Shown: one piece after another, positions 1 to 5,983 of the stretch
Layout: each line of letters begins with the position of its first letter
Numbering within the stretch: the first letter of the stretch is position 1
From: an uncultured Anaerovibrio sp.
GTDB lineage: Bacteria; Bacillota; Negativicutes; Selenomonadales; Selenomonadaceae
Assembly (NCBI GenBank): GCA_900768695.1
Contig: CAAGDY010000094.1
Location: 1 to 7,661, forward strand
Reading direction: 5' to 3'
Length of the DNA stretch: 7,661 bases
Translations under genes and position numbers: made by a program
Notes under the pieces: generated by a model
Seen by the model: the letters and a program-made list of their open reading frames with translations, nothing else
Databases searched by the model: none
Told to the model about the DNA's origin: nothing

Positions 1-1613
1 TCCTCAGGCAACTCCATTTTATCAAAAATCTCAGGGCTGGTAAAGCTGAAAGACACCTCTTCGCACATTCCCATGTGGGTCAGCGCCAGCTTTACCCGGT
101 CAGCAAAGGCCTGCAAAGGACCCTGGCCGCCCTGGGTCACATTTCCCCTCGGCGTAGTGGATACAATATTGTCAAAGCCGTGAATACGGGCGATTTCCTC
201 GGACAAATCCTCCATAAAGGATACATCATTGCGCCAGGATGGAACCTCTACGCTGTATGTGCCGCCCTCCTGCTCGCTTACCTTGAAATACAGCTTCTCC
301 AGAATCTCAATCATCCTGGACGCAGGAAGCTCCGTGCCCAGACGGCTGTTAATCTGCTCTGCCGTAAAGGTCACATGGACAGGCGTCTTGACGGCAGGGT
401 AAACATCCACAACGCCCTGGGTTACGGTACATGCCCCCATGTCCTGCAGGAGCTGTGCCGCCCTGTCAAGAGCCCGGACAGTAACCGTCACGTCCGTACC
501 GCGCTCAAAGCGGCCGGAGGCCTCGGAATGAAGGCCGCAGGCACGGGAGGTACGGCGGATGCTGGCACCATTGAAGCAGGCTGCCTCCAGCACGATGGTG
601 GTTGTCCTGTCCGTCACCTCGGACTCAAGGCCGCCCATGACACCGGCCAGGCCGGCAGGCTTCTCGCTGTCAGCAATCACCAGCTCATTGCCCCTGGCCA
701 GACGCTCGGAGTCATCGAGGGTATGGAGGTTTTCGCCCTCCACTGCACGGCGGGCAGTCAGGCTGTGGCCTGCCACCTGGTCATAGTCATAGGCGTGCAT
801 CGGCTGACCCAGCTCTACCATAACAAAGTTGGTGACATCCACCACATTGTTGATGGCACGGATACCGGCACCCTCCAGACGCTGCTGCATCCATTTCGGT
901 GATGGGGCAATCCTGACATTTTTCAGCACGCGGGCAGAAAAACGACTGCAGAGGTCATCCGCCTCAATGCCGATTTTAATCATATCGGCAGCCCTGGCCG
1001 CATCGTCCTCCTTCACCCGGATTTCCGGCCACTTCGGCTCATTGCCGGTGAGGATGGCCACCTCGCGCACCAGTCCCAGCACGCTGAAGCAGTCACCCCG
1101 GTTGGCAGTCAGCTCAAACTCCAGCACCACATCATCCAGTCCCAGCACGGAGCTGGCCGGAATGCCAATCGGAGTATCCTCCGGCAGAATATAGATGCCC
1201 TCTGTCTGCTCAGCCGGCAGGGCAGTCACATCCAGCCTCATCTCCTCAGCAGAGCAGAGCATGCCGTTGGACTGCACGCCCCGGAGCTTGCCCTTGGAAA
1301 TCTTCTGGCCGTTAGGAAGCTTTGCGCCAATCATGGCAACCGGCACAATCTGCCCTTCCCTTACATTCTGCGCACCGGTTACAATCTGAACCGGCTCCTC
1401 GCCGCCCACATTCATGGTTGTAACAACCATGTGGTCAGAATCAGGATGCGCCACAATCTTCTCAATCCTGCCGGTGACGACCTTTTCCAGTCCCTCATCG
1501 GCACGAATCACATTCTCTACCGGAATCCCCGCCATGGTCAGCTTGTCAGCCAGCTCCTCGGCGGTTTCCGTGAAATCTATATAATCATGAAGCCATTTTA
1601 CAGATACCTGCAT
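1..1613 (-). CDS. pheT: Phenylalanine--tRNA ligase beta subunit (partial, C-terminus beyond window edge)
   Basis: PheT is the beta chain of the cytoplasmic alpha2-beta2 phenylalanyl-tRNA synthetase; it supports tRNA binding and editing, while PheS carries out aminoacylation. The frame opens with ATG at 1613 (MQVSVKWLHDYID) and stays open for 537 codons to the window edge, so about two thirds of the usual ~800 residues are present. In order one can see the N-terminal segment, an EMAP-II/OB-like tRNA-binding domain (about 40-150, including HPDSDHM and GMLCSAEE), the ELTANRGDCFSVLGL motif near 168-182 that leads into the B3/B4 editing region, and the start of the B5 region with SWRNDVSFMEDLSEEIARIHG. 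The C-terminal anticodon-binding domain should lie outside. A TAGGGAGGA ribosome site (about 1621-1629) precedes the start, and the gap to the pheS stop is 17 nt, so it is cotranscribed with pheS under the T-box. Identification is by residue pattern; I see no frameshift. Confidence 0.96.
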   Translation of the reverse strand, partial: MQVSVKWLHDYIDFTETAEELADKLTMAGIPVENVIRADEGLEKVVTGRIEKIVAHPDSDHMVVTTMNVGGEEPVQIVTGAQNVREGQIVPVAMIGAKLPNGQKISKGKLRGVQSNGMLCSAEEMRLDVTALPAEQTEGIYILPEDTPIGIPASSVLGLDDVVLEFELTANRGDCFSVLGLVREVAILTGNEPKWPEIRVKEDDAARAADMIKIGIEADDLCSRFSARVLKNVRIAPSPKWMQQRLEGAGIRAINNVVDVTNFVMVELGQPMHAYDYDQVAGHSLTARRAVEGENLHTLDDSERLARGNELVIADSEKPAGLAGVMGGLESEVTDRTTTIVLEAACFNGASIRRTSRACGLHSEASGRFERGTDVTVTVRALDRAAQLLQDMGACTVTQGVVDVYPAVKTPVHVTFTAEQINSRLGTELPASRMIEILEKLYFKVSEQEGGTYSVEVPSWRNDVSFMEDLSEEIARIHGFDNIVSTTPRGNVTQGGQGPLQAFADRVKLALTHMGMCEEVSFSFTSPEIFDKMELPE

Positions 1614-1630
1614 ATTTCAAATCCTCCCTA

Positions 1631-2662
1631 TTACCAGAACTGCTTTAAGAATCTCAAATCATTGTCATAGAAAAGACGCAAATCGTCAATACCATAACGC
1701 AGCATGGCAATACGCTCTACACCCATGCCAAATGCGAAGCCGCTTACCTTCTCCGGGTCATAGCCGCTCATCCTCAGCACGTTTGGATGAATCATGCCGG
1801 AGCCAAGAATCTCCAGCCAGCCGGTGCCCTTGCAGACGCGGCATCCCTTGCCCTTGCACATCACGCAGGAAATGTCCACCTCTGCGCTAGGCTCGGTGAA
1901 CGGGAAAAAGCTTGGACGGAAGCGCACCTTTACCTTTTCATCAAATATCTGCTTCAGGAAATTCTCCAGCGTGCCCTTCAGGTCAGCCAGGCTGATACCC
2001 TTGTCAATCACCATGCCCTCAACCTGGGTGAACATCGGTGAATGGGTGGCATCGTAATCATCGCGGCGATAAACCCGTCCCGGGGCAATCATGCGGATAG
2101 GGCTGTTTGGCTCATGAGCCTCCATGGTCCTGGCCTGCACAGGCGAGGTCTGGGAACGCATGAGGATATCCTCGGTGATGTAGAAGGAATCCTGCATATC
2201 CCTGGCCGGATGGTCCTTGGGCAGGTTCAATGCCTCAAAATTGTAATAATCCTTCTCTATCTCCGGCCCTACTTCCACGGTAAAGCCCATCTTCATAAAG
2301 ATGTTCTTTATCTCCAGCAGTGTCATGGTCAGCGGATGAAGATGACCGCGCGGCGCACGGCGGCCCGGCAGGGTGACGTCGATTTTCTCGCTGGCCAGCC
2401 GCTTCTTCAGCTCGGCCTCCCTGAGCTCCTCATTTTTCTCGGCAATCAGCTGTTCCAGCTGCTGACGGGCATCGTTCACAATCTGCCCTACGCGCGGCCT
2501 GTCCTCCTTGGCCAGCTGTCCCAGCCCGCGCAGAATCGTGGTCAGCTCACCTTTTTTACCAAGATATTTTACCCTGATGTCATTCAGGTCACCCAGGCTT
2601 TCTACAGCCTGCTTTACAGCCTGGGCAGCTTCCTTGCGGAGCTGTTCAATCTTTTCTTCCAT
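1631..2662 (-). CDS. pheS: Phenylalanine--tRNA ligase alpha subunit
   Basis: This is the catalytic alpha chain of phenylalanyl-tRNA synthetase, which charges tRNA-Phe with phenylalanine using ATP. It is 343 residues long, normal for bacterial PheS. The N-terminal ~90 residues are a charged helical coiled-coil arm. The class II core follows: FEALNLPKDHPARDMQDSF (143-160), the QTSPVQARTM segment (171-180), RVYRRDDYDATHSPMFTQVEG (196-216) and the C-terminal GMGVERIAMLRYGIDDLR (312-329). A Cys4 cluster, C266-X2-C269-X4-C274-X2-C277, sits where some bacteria such as E. coli have no cysteines, and may bind zinc. The ATG at 2662 is chosen because AGGAGGA lies just upstream and the protein then begins MEEKIEQLRKEA, as expected for the family. 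The frame stays open upstream to an ATG at 2740, but that lies inside the T-box terminator hairpin. It heads the pheST operon. Confidence 0.97.
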   Translation of the reverse strand: MEEKIEQLRKEAAQAVKQAVESLGDLNDIRVKYLGKKGELTTILRGLGQLAKEDRPRVGQIVNDARQQLEQLIAEKNEELREAELKKRLASEKIDVTLPGRRAPRGHLHPLTMTLLEIKNIFMKMGFTVEVGPEIEKDYYNFEALNLPKDHPARDMQDSFYITEDILMRSQTSPVQARTMEAHEPNSPIRMIAPGRVYRRDDYDATHSPMFTQVEGMVIDKGISLADLKGTLENFLKQIFDEKVKVRFRPSFFPFTEPSAEVDISCVMCKGKGCRVCKGTGWLEILGSGMIHPNVLRMSGYDPEKVSGFAFGMGVERIAMLRYGIDDLRLFYDNDLRFLKQFW

Positions 2663-2666
2663 AGTA

Positions 2667-2673
2667 TCCTCCT
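2667..2673 (-). promoter_or_regulatory. pheS ribosome binding site
   Basis: AGGAGGA is read on the minus strand with 4 nt between it and the ATG at 2662. This strong site decides the pheS start against the in-frame upstream ATG at 2740, which has no comparable site and lies within the leader terminator. Confidence 0.85.
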
Positions 2674-2702
2674 GAAACGTATTTTTCAGGGCGGTTTTGC
2701 AT

Positions 2703-2737
2703 AAAAAAACTTCCGCCCCCACAGCTAGGGGCGAAAG
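2703..2737 (-). terminator. Regulated intrinsic terminator of the T-box leader
   Basis: The arms CTTTCGCCCC (2737-2728) and GGGGCGGAAG (2719-2710) form a 10-bp stem with one U-G pair and an 8-nt loop, followed directly by seven T residues (2709-2703). It sits about 40 nt before the pheS start, and its 5' arm is the antiterminator's 3' arm. This is the switch that stops transcription when tRNA-Phe is charged. Confidence 0.93.
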
Positions 2738-2778
2738 CATTGCATCAAAAATGCACCGTTGCTTCGCGGTACCACCCT
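2728..2778 (-). promoter_or_regulatory. T-box sequence and antiterminator hairpin
   Basis: The canonical 14-nt T-box AGGGTGGTACCGCG occupies 2778-2765. AGGG pairs with CCCT at the 3' end (2731-2728), leaving the seven-base TGGTACC bulge that should bind the tRNA acceptor end. The helix continues with GCGAAGCA pairing with TGCTTTCGC (one unpaired base), and a nested TGCAT/ATGCA hairpin caps it. The 3' arm is shared with the 5' arm of the terminator, so the two folds exclude each other. Confidence 0.92.
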
Positions 2779-2851
2779 ATTTTCTCACTTAATTGCTCCT
2801 TAACGCGGAAAACGTCCCGGCTACATCTCTTCACCAGAATGGCTCCGGAGT

Positions 2852-2854
2852 GAA
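2852..2854 (-). promoter_or_regulatory. T-box specifier codon UUC (Phe)
   Basis: The triplet UUC lies in the 3' side of the specifier loop, preceded by GAAG and followed by ACTCC, which closes the base of Stem I. It would pair with the GAA anticodon of tRNA-Phe. The assignment agrees with pheS and pheT downstream. Confidence 0.88.
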
Positions 2855-2951
2855 CTTCATCTGCTTTCGCCTGTCCTGTTTCCACCTGCCAGAACTCGCT
2901 GAAAGGCCGCCACAGACTACTCTCTCCTTCTCTGCCCTGTTCGTACTGACT

Positions 2952-2980
2952 ATTCTACCACTATTTGCGCCATATTGCAA
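2952..2980 (-). promoter_or_regulatory. pheST (T-box leader) promoter
   Basis: The -35 TTGCAA (2980-2975) and -10 TAGAAT (2957-2952) are separated by exactly 17 nt, with an extended TGG just before the -10 element. This fits a housekeeping sigma-A promoter and predicts a transcription start near 2945, about 18 nt ahead of Stem I. The -35 box starts only a few bases after the marR terminator T-tract. Confidence 0.82.
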
Positions 2981-2985
2981 ATCAC

Positions 2986-3013
2986 AAAAGAAAAGGAGTG
3001 CTTGACGCACTCC
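2986..3013 (-). terminator. Intrinsic terminator downstream of marR-family gene
   Basis: GGAGTGC (3013-3007) and GCACTCC (3001-2995) make a perfect 7-bp stem with a 5-nt loop, followed by TTTTCTTTT (2994-2986). It begins 7 nt after the stop of the regulator gene and insulates the pheST promoter from upstream transcription. Confidence 0.92.
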
Positions 3014-3020
3014 CGATATA

Positions 3021-3458
3021 CTAAGCATTCTTTATATTTTCGCTGATGCGCTCCGAATAGGACTGCATAGCCGCAAACTCCCTTGAGGAAAAGCCGGCAT
3101 AGGCTATATTTACCCAGTCTGCCTCAATCCTGACGATTGCCTCGCCCAGCTCACGTCCCTTGTCCGTCAAAAAGATGTGATTCCTGCGATGGTCCTGCGG
3201 GTCCTTCAGACGCTTAATCAGCCCCATGTCGCCCAGAGCATTCAGCTCCCGCGTCACAAAGGCCTTGTCCATGCTCAGCCTGCTGCTGATATCCTCCTGT
3301 ACAAGCCCCTCATTCTCGTACACTGCATATAGCACAGAACCTCTAGAACTGGTCTTGACCCCCAGCGGCTGCAGCCTGCTCACCAAAAATTCCTTGTGCT
3401 TCTGACGGATAAAGGATACCAGGCTCTCCAGCTCATCCCGTATTTTTCTATTTTCCAT
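3021..3458 (-). CDS. MarR-family winged-helix transcriptional regulator
   Basis: A 145-residue protein of typical MarR length; members are dimeric DNA-binding repressors or activators, often responding to small ligands. An N-terminal dimerisation helix (about 1-30) is followed by a winged helix: helix-turn-helix GLVQEDISSRLSMDKAFVTREL at about 51-72, with DKAFVTREL as the likely recognition helix, then a wing with KDPQDHRRNHIFLT (85-98) containing the D-x-R-R signature. A C-terminal helical part (about 100-145) completes the dimer interface. The ATG at 3458 is preceded by GAGGGG (3471-3466). The gene has its own promoter-like sequence and its own terminator, so it looks monocistronic, between a polyamine operon and pheST. 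No cysteine occurs in the protein, so thiol-based redox sensing is unlikely. Ligand and targets cannot be read from the sequence; autoregulation is a common family habit. Confidence 0.92.
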   Translation of the reverse strand: MENRKIRDELESLVSFIRQKHKEFLVSRLQPLGVKTSSRGSVLYAVYENEGLVQEDISSRLSMDKAFVTRELNALGDMGLIKRLKDPQDHRRNHIFLTDKGRELGEAIVRIEADWVNIAYAGFSSREFAAMQSYSERISENIKNA

Positions 3459-3497
3459 ATATACGCCCCTCTTCTTTTCTAAAAAATCAATCCCTTA

Positions 3498-3511
3498 GAT
3501 ATTGGTATATC
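3498..3511. repeat. Short inverted repeat at the marR transcription start (candidate operator)
   Basis: On the minus strand GATAT-ACCA-ATATC is a perfect 5-bp inverted repeat with a 4-nt centre. It lies at the transcription start predicted from the upstream promoter, a place where a MarR dimer could block its own transcription. It is short and in AT-rich DNA, so chance is a serious alternative. Confidence 0.35.
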
Positions 3512-3517
3512 ACATAC

Positions 3518-3546
3518 ATTATATAAAATTTTGCGAGTTTAGTAAA
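3518..3546 (-). promoter_or_regulatory. Predicted promoter of the marR-family gene
   Basis: A perfect -10 TATAAT (3523-3518) lies 17 nt downstream of TTTACT (3546-3541), which matches four of six bases of the -35 consensus. The predicted start is near 3511, giving a leader of about 53 nt to the ATG at 3458. The surrounding DNA is much more AT-rich than the genes. Confidence 0.72.
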
Positions 3547-3550
3547 TATC

Positions 3551-3582
3551 AAATGTGCAATTTTTACATATTAAAAACATTT
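3551..3582. repeat. AT-rich interrupted inverted repeat between nspC and marR
   Basis: On the minus strand AAATGT-TTTTA-ATATG-TAAAA-ATTGC-ACATTT folds into two nested arms (AAATGT/ACATTT and TTTTA/TAAAA) with a 5-nt unpaired stretch on one side. It starts 20 nt after the nspC stop and ends just upstream of the marR -35 box. It lacks a GC-rich stem and a T-tract, so it is not a standard terminator. It could be a protein-binding site, a 3'-end RNA structure, or chance. Confidence 0.4.
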
Positions 3583-3602
3583 CATTTTACTTTCTGCAAA
3601 TT

Positions 3603-4757
3603 CTACAGCCTGCACTTGAAATCCTCATATCCAAAGGAACGAACTTTTTTCAAGACACCTTGCTTATCCACATAGGCGATATCAGGCAGAGCCATGCCGT
3701 TGAACGTGTTGTTCTTTACCATGGTATAGATAGCCATATCGCCAAAAAGCAGCTTCTGCCCCACCTGCAGGGGCTCAGCAAAAGAAAACACCCCTATGTT
3801 GTCGCCTGCCAGGCAGGTCGCGCCCGCCAGCATGTAGGCATACGGCTGGCCGCCCTCCACATCGCTGTCTGACAGCGGCGGCCGGTACGGCATCTCAATC
3901 ACATCCGGCATGTGGCAGGCGGCTGACGCATCCAGCACGGCCACCGGCATATCCCGCTCCGGCCCCTGGATGATTTCCAGCACCGTTGCCGCCAGAAAGC
4001 CGGCATCCAGCGCTATCGCCTCTCCAGGCTCCAGATATACCTTCAGTCCGTATTTGTCCTGCATCCTCCGGATGCACTGCTCCAAAAGCGGCATGTTGTA
4101 GCCATCCCGTGTGATATGATGGCCGCCACCAAAATTAATCCACTTTAGTCCGGGCAGATACCTGCCAAATCTTTTTTCCACTGCCTCAAGGGTTTCTGCC
4201 AGCGGCTCAGCCCCCTGCTCGCAAAGCGTGTGGAAGTGAAAGCCAGACAGGCCCTCCAGCCCGTCAGCCTCCAGCTCGCTTGCCCTTGACCCCAGCCTTG
4301 ACAGCGGGGAGCATGGGTCATAGATGGCATGCTCCTGGGTCGAGCATTCAGGGTTGATGCGCAGGCCGCATTCCTTGCCTGCCGCCAGCGCCCGCGGCCC
4401 GAACCGCTTCCACTGGGACATGGAGTTGAACACAAAATGGTCGCAGTATTTCAAAAGCTCCGGAAACTCCTTTTCCTGAAAGGCCGGACTAAAAACGTGA
4501 TTCTCTCCCCCGAACTCCTCATAGGCCAGACGCGCCTCAAAAAGACCGCTGGCCGCGGCTCCTCTGAGATACCTGCTGATGAGCGGATAGCAGGAATACA
4601 TGGAAAAGGCCTTCTGGGCCAGAAGCACATGGCAGCCCGTCCGCTCCTGCAGTCCCCGGAGAATCTCCAGATTGTGAATCAGCCTTTTTTCCTCCACCAC
4701 ATAGGCAGGTGTCTGCACCCCGGCCAGCCAGTCAGGATGATAACTGAAATCAACCAT
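3603..4757 (-). CDS. nspC: Carboxynorspermidine/carboxyspermidine decarboxylase (NspC-like)
   Basis: A PLP-dependent fold-type III (alanine-racemase-like) decarboxylase of 384 residues, normal for NspC. It removes the carboxyl group from carboxynorspermidine or carboxyspermidine, giving norspermidine or spermidine, in the cytoplasm. Visible landmarks are the PLP lysine K49 in LLAQKAFS, the barrel histidine segment FHFHT (173-177), the glycine loop FGGGHH (209-214), the phosphate-binding EPGEA (243-247), the family-typical DASAACHMPDVIEMPYRP (276-293), and the C-terminal active-site contribution ATCLAGDNIG (313-322) with C315 and D319. The start ATG at 4757 overlaps the preceding TGA by one base (TGATG), with a GGTGG-containing site upstream. 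It is the last gene of the polyamine operon; no standard terminator follows. Close relatives can decarboxylate carboxyaminopropylagmatine, so the natural substrate is not settled. Confidence 0.92.
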   Translation of the reverse strand: MVDFSYHPDWLAGVQTPAYVVEEKRLIHNLEILRGLQERTGCHVLLAQKAFSMYSCYPLISRYLRGAAASGLFEARLAYEEFGGENHVFSPAFQEKEFPELLKYCDHFVFNSMSQWKRFGPRALAAGKECGLRINPECSTQEHAIYDPCSPLSRLGSRASELEADGLEGLSGFHFHTLCEQGAEPLAETLEAVEKRFGRYLPGLKWINFGGGHHITRDGYNMPLLEQCIRRMQDKYGLKVYLEPGEAIALDAGFLAATVLEIIQGPERDMPVAVLDASAACHMPDVIEMPYRPPLSDSDVEGGQPYAYMLAGATCLAGDNIGVFSFAEPLQVGQKLLFGDMAIYTMVKNNTFNGMALPDIAYVDKQGVLKKVRSFGYEDFKCRL

Positions 4758-5956
4758 CAGTCCACCAGCTCCGGATTAAAGCTCTCCTGCCACGGCAGTC
4801 CCCATTTGTTCAGAGCCTCCATGAACGGGTCCGGGTCAAATTCCTCAATGTTGTACACGCCAGGCTTCTTCCAGGTGCCATTCATCACCAGCATAGCGCC
4901 AATCATGGCCGGCACACCCGTTGTATAGGAAACAGCCTGAGAGCCCACCTCCTTGTAGCACTCCTGATGGTCGCAGACATTGTACAGGTAGTAGGTCTTG
5001 TCCTTGCCATCCTTCTTGCCGCGGAAAATACAGCCGATGTTGGTCTTGCCCACAGTGCGTGGACCAAGGCTGGCCGGGTCAGGCAGCACTGCCTTCAGGA
5101 ACTGCAGCGGAATTATTTTCTTGCCCTCGAACTCAATCGGCTCAATGGAGGTCATGCCCACATTTTCCAGACACTTCAGATGGCGCAGATAGCTCTCGCC
5201 AAAGGTCATAAAGAAGCGGATGCGCTTGATGCCAGGGATATTGATGCCCAGGGACTCCAGCTCCTCGTGATGCAGGAGATACATATCCTTTGGCCCTACC
5301 TCCGGGAAGTTATATACCCGCTTAATCTCCATCGGCTCCGTTTCCACCCATTTGCCATCCTCCCAGTAGCTGCCCTTGGCAGAAACCTCGCGGATGTTAA
5401 TCTCCGGATTGAAATTCGTCGCAAATGGATAGCCGTGATCACCGGCGTTGCAGTCCAGAATATCAATGTAGTTAATCTCATCAAAATGATGCTTCAAAGC
5501 GTAAGCACTGAATACACCTGTCACGCCCGGGTCAAAGCCGGACCCCAGAAGAGCCGTAATCCCCGCCTTCTCAAACTTCTCGCGATAAGCCCACTGCCAC
5601 TTGTACTCAAACTTGGCCGTATCCTCCGGCTCGTAGTTAGCAGTATCCACATAGCTTACCTTGCACTCCAGGCAGGCATCCATAATAGTCAGGTCCTGAT
5701 AAGGCAAAGCCAGATTCAGCACTACATCCGGCTGCACCCTTTTGATGAGTGCTACCAGCTGCTCAACGCTGTTGGCATCCACCTGGGCAGTAGTGATTTT
5801 GCACCTGCCCCCCTGCAGCTTCTCCTTCAGTGCATCGCACTTGCTGACGGTACGGCTGGCGATACAGATTTCATCAAAGGCATCACTGTTCTGCACACAC
5901 TTGTGAATAGCCACGCTGGCCACACCGCCGCAGCCGATAATTAACGCTTTTCCCAT
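4757..5956 (-). CDS. Carboxynorspermidine/carboxyspermidine synthase (LYS1/saccharopine dehydrogenase-like)
   Basis: This NAD(P)H-dependent enzyme condenses L-aspartate 4-semialdehyde with a diamine (diaminopropane or putrescine) and reduces the imine to carboxynorspermidine or carboxyspermidine, the substrate of the next gene's product. The 399-residue protein begins with a Rossmann nucleotide loop, ALIIGCGGVASVAIHKC (4-20). Also visible are LNLALPYQDLTIMDACL (80-96), YVDTANYEPED (102-112), LLGSGFDPGVTGVFSAYA (136-153), YTTGVPAMIGAMLV (344-357) and the closing GLPWQESFNPELVD (386-399), all resembling the CASDH/CANSDH branch rather than lysine-pathway saccharopine dehydrogenases. The ATG at 5956 is preferred over an in-frame ATG at 5977 because TGGAGGT precedes it and the Rossmann strand then starts at residue 4. 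It follows speB by 27 nt. A homologous group uses agmatine to make carboxyaminopropylagmatine, and the agmatinase neighbour makes that a live alternative. Confidence 0.9.
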   Translation of the reverse strand: MGKALIIGCGGVASVAIHKCVQNSDAFDEICIASRTVSKCDALKEKLQGGRCKITTAQVDANSVEQLVALIKRVQPDVVLNLALPYQDLTIMDACLECKVSYVDTANYEPEDTAKFEYKWQWAYREKFEKAGITALLGSGFDPGVTGVFSAYALKHHFDEINYIDILDCNAGDHGYPFATNFNPEINIREVSAKGSYWEDGKWVETEPMEIKRVYNFPEVGPKDMYLLHHEELESLGINIPGIKRIRFFMTFGESYLRHLKCLENVGMTSIEPIEFEGKKIIPLQFLKAVLPDPASLGPRTVGKTNIGCIFRGKKDGKDKTYYLYNVCDHQECYKEVGSQAVSYTTGVPAMIGAMLVMNGTWKKPGVYNIEEFDPDPFMEALNKWGLPWQESFNPELVD

Positions 5957-5962
5957 TCTTAT

Positions 5963-5969
5963 ACCTCCA
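5963..5969 (-). promoter_or_regulatory. Ribosome binding site of the carboxynorspermidine synthase gene
   Basis: TGGAGGT on the minus strand lies 6 nt before the ATG at 5956. It fixes the start there instead of at the in-frame ATG at 5977, which would add seven residues (MRCGGIR) and make the ribosome site part of the coding sequence. Confidence 0.82.
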
Positions 5970-5983
5970 CATCTCATTCTATA

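Larger units (their letters stand above)
2703..2945 (-). promoter_or_regulatory. Phenylalanine-specific T-box riboswitch (pheST leader)
   Basis: This is a tRNA-sensing leader that lets pheST be transcribed when uncharged tRNA-Phe accumulates. Stem I spans about 2847-2927. Its base is GGAG (2927-2924) paired with CTCC (2850-2847), followed by the specifier loop, a TCTGT/GCAGA helix, GCCT/AGGC with an asymmetric internal loop containing AGCGA, and a distal helix GTTCTG/CAGGAC (2895-2890 / 2878-2873) closing an 11-nt loop. The specifier loop reads TGAAGTTCACTCC, placing UUC (Phe) at the decoding position followed by A. A stem III-like region (about 2795-2825) comes next, then the T-box sequence AGGGTGGTACCGCG and overlapping antiterminator and terminator hairpins. 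The specifier matches the downstream genes, which supports both assignments. The start is set from the predicted promoter, so it is approximate by a few bases. Confidence 0.95.

Noticed and set aside
75..902. Plus-strand open frame of 275 codons at the left end
   Set aside because: It lies wholly antisense to pheT, whose frame is open and family-like across the same bases. The predicted protein is low-complexity with no motif.
2663..2740. Upstream extension of pheS to an in-frame ATG at 2740
   Set aside because: The extra 26 codons run through the T-box terminator hairpin and the true ribosome site, and the added residues do not resemble PheS.
2831..3028. Small minus-strand frame of 65 codons
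   Set aside because: It covers the marR terminator, the pheST promoter and T-box Stem I. The structure of those elements explains the sequence, and the frame has no ribosome site.
3551..3582. AT-rich inverted repeat as an intrinsic terminator for nspC
   Set aside because: The stem has almost no GC pairs and is not followed by a T-tract in the minus-strand transcript, so it is kept only as a repeat of unknown role.
4967..5944. Long plus-strand open frame (325 codons) opposite the dehydrogenase gene
   Set aside because: It is antisense to a gene with clear family motifs. The translation has no recognisable domain, and there is no convincing ribosome site. It reflects codon bias on the real strand.
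5957..5977. Seven-residue N-terminal extension of the carboxynorspermidine synthase
   Set aside because: The ATG at 5977 lacks a suitable ribosome site, whereas the ATG at 5956 has TGGAGGT six bases upstream and puts the Rossmann strand at the usual N-terminal place.
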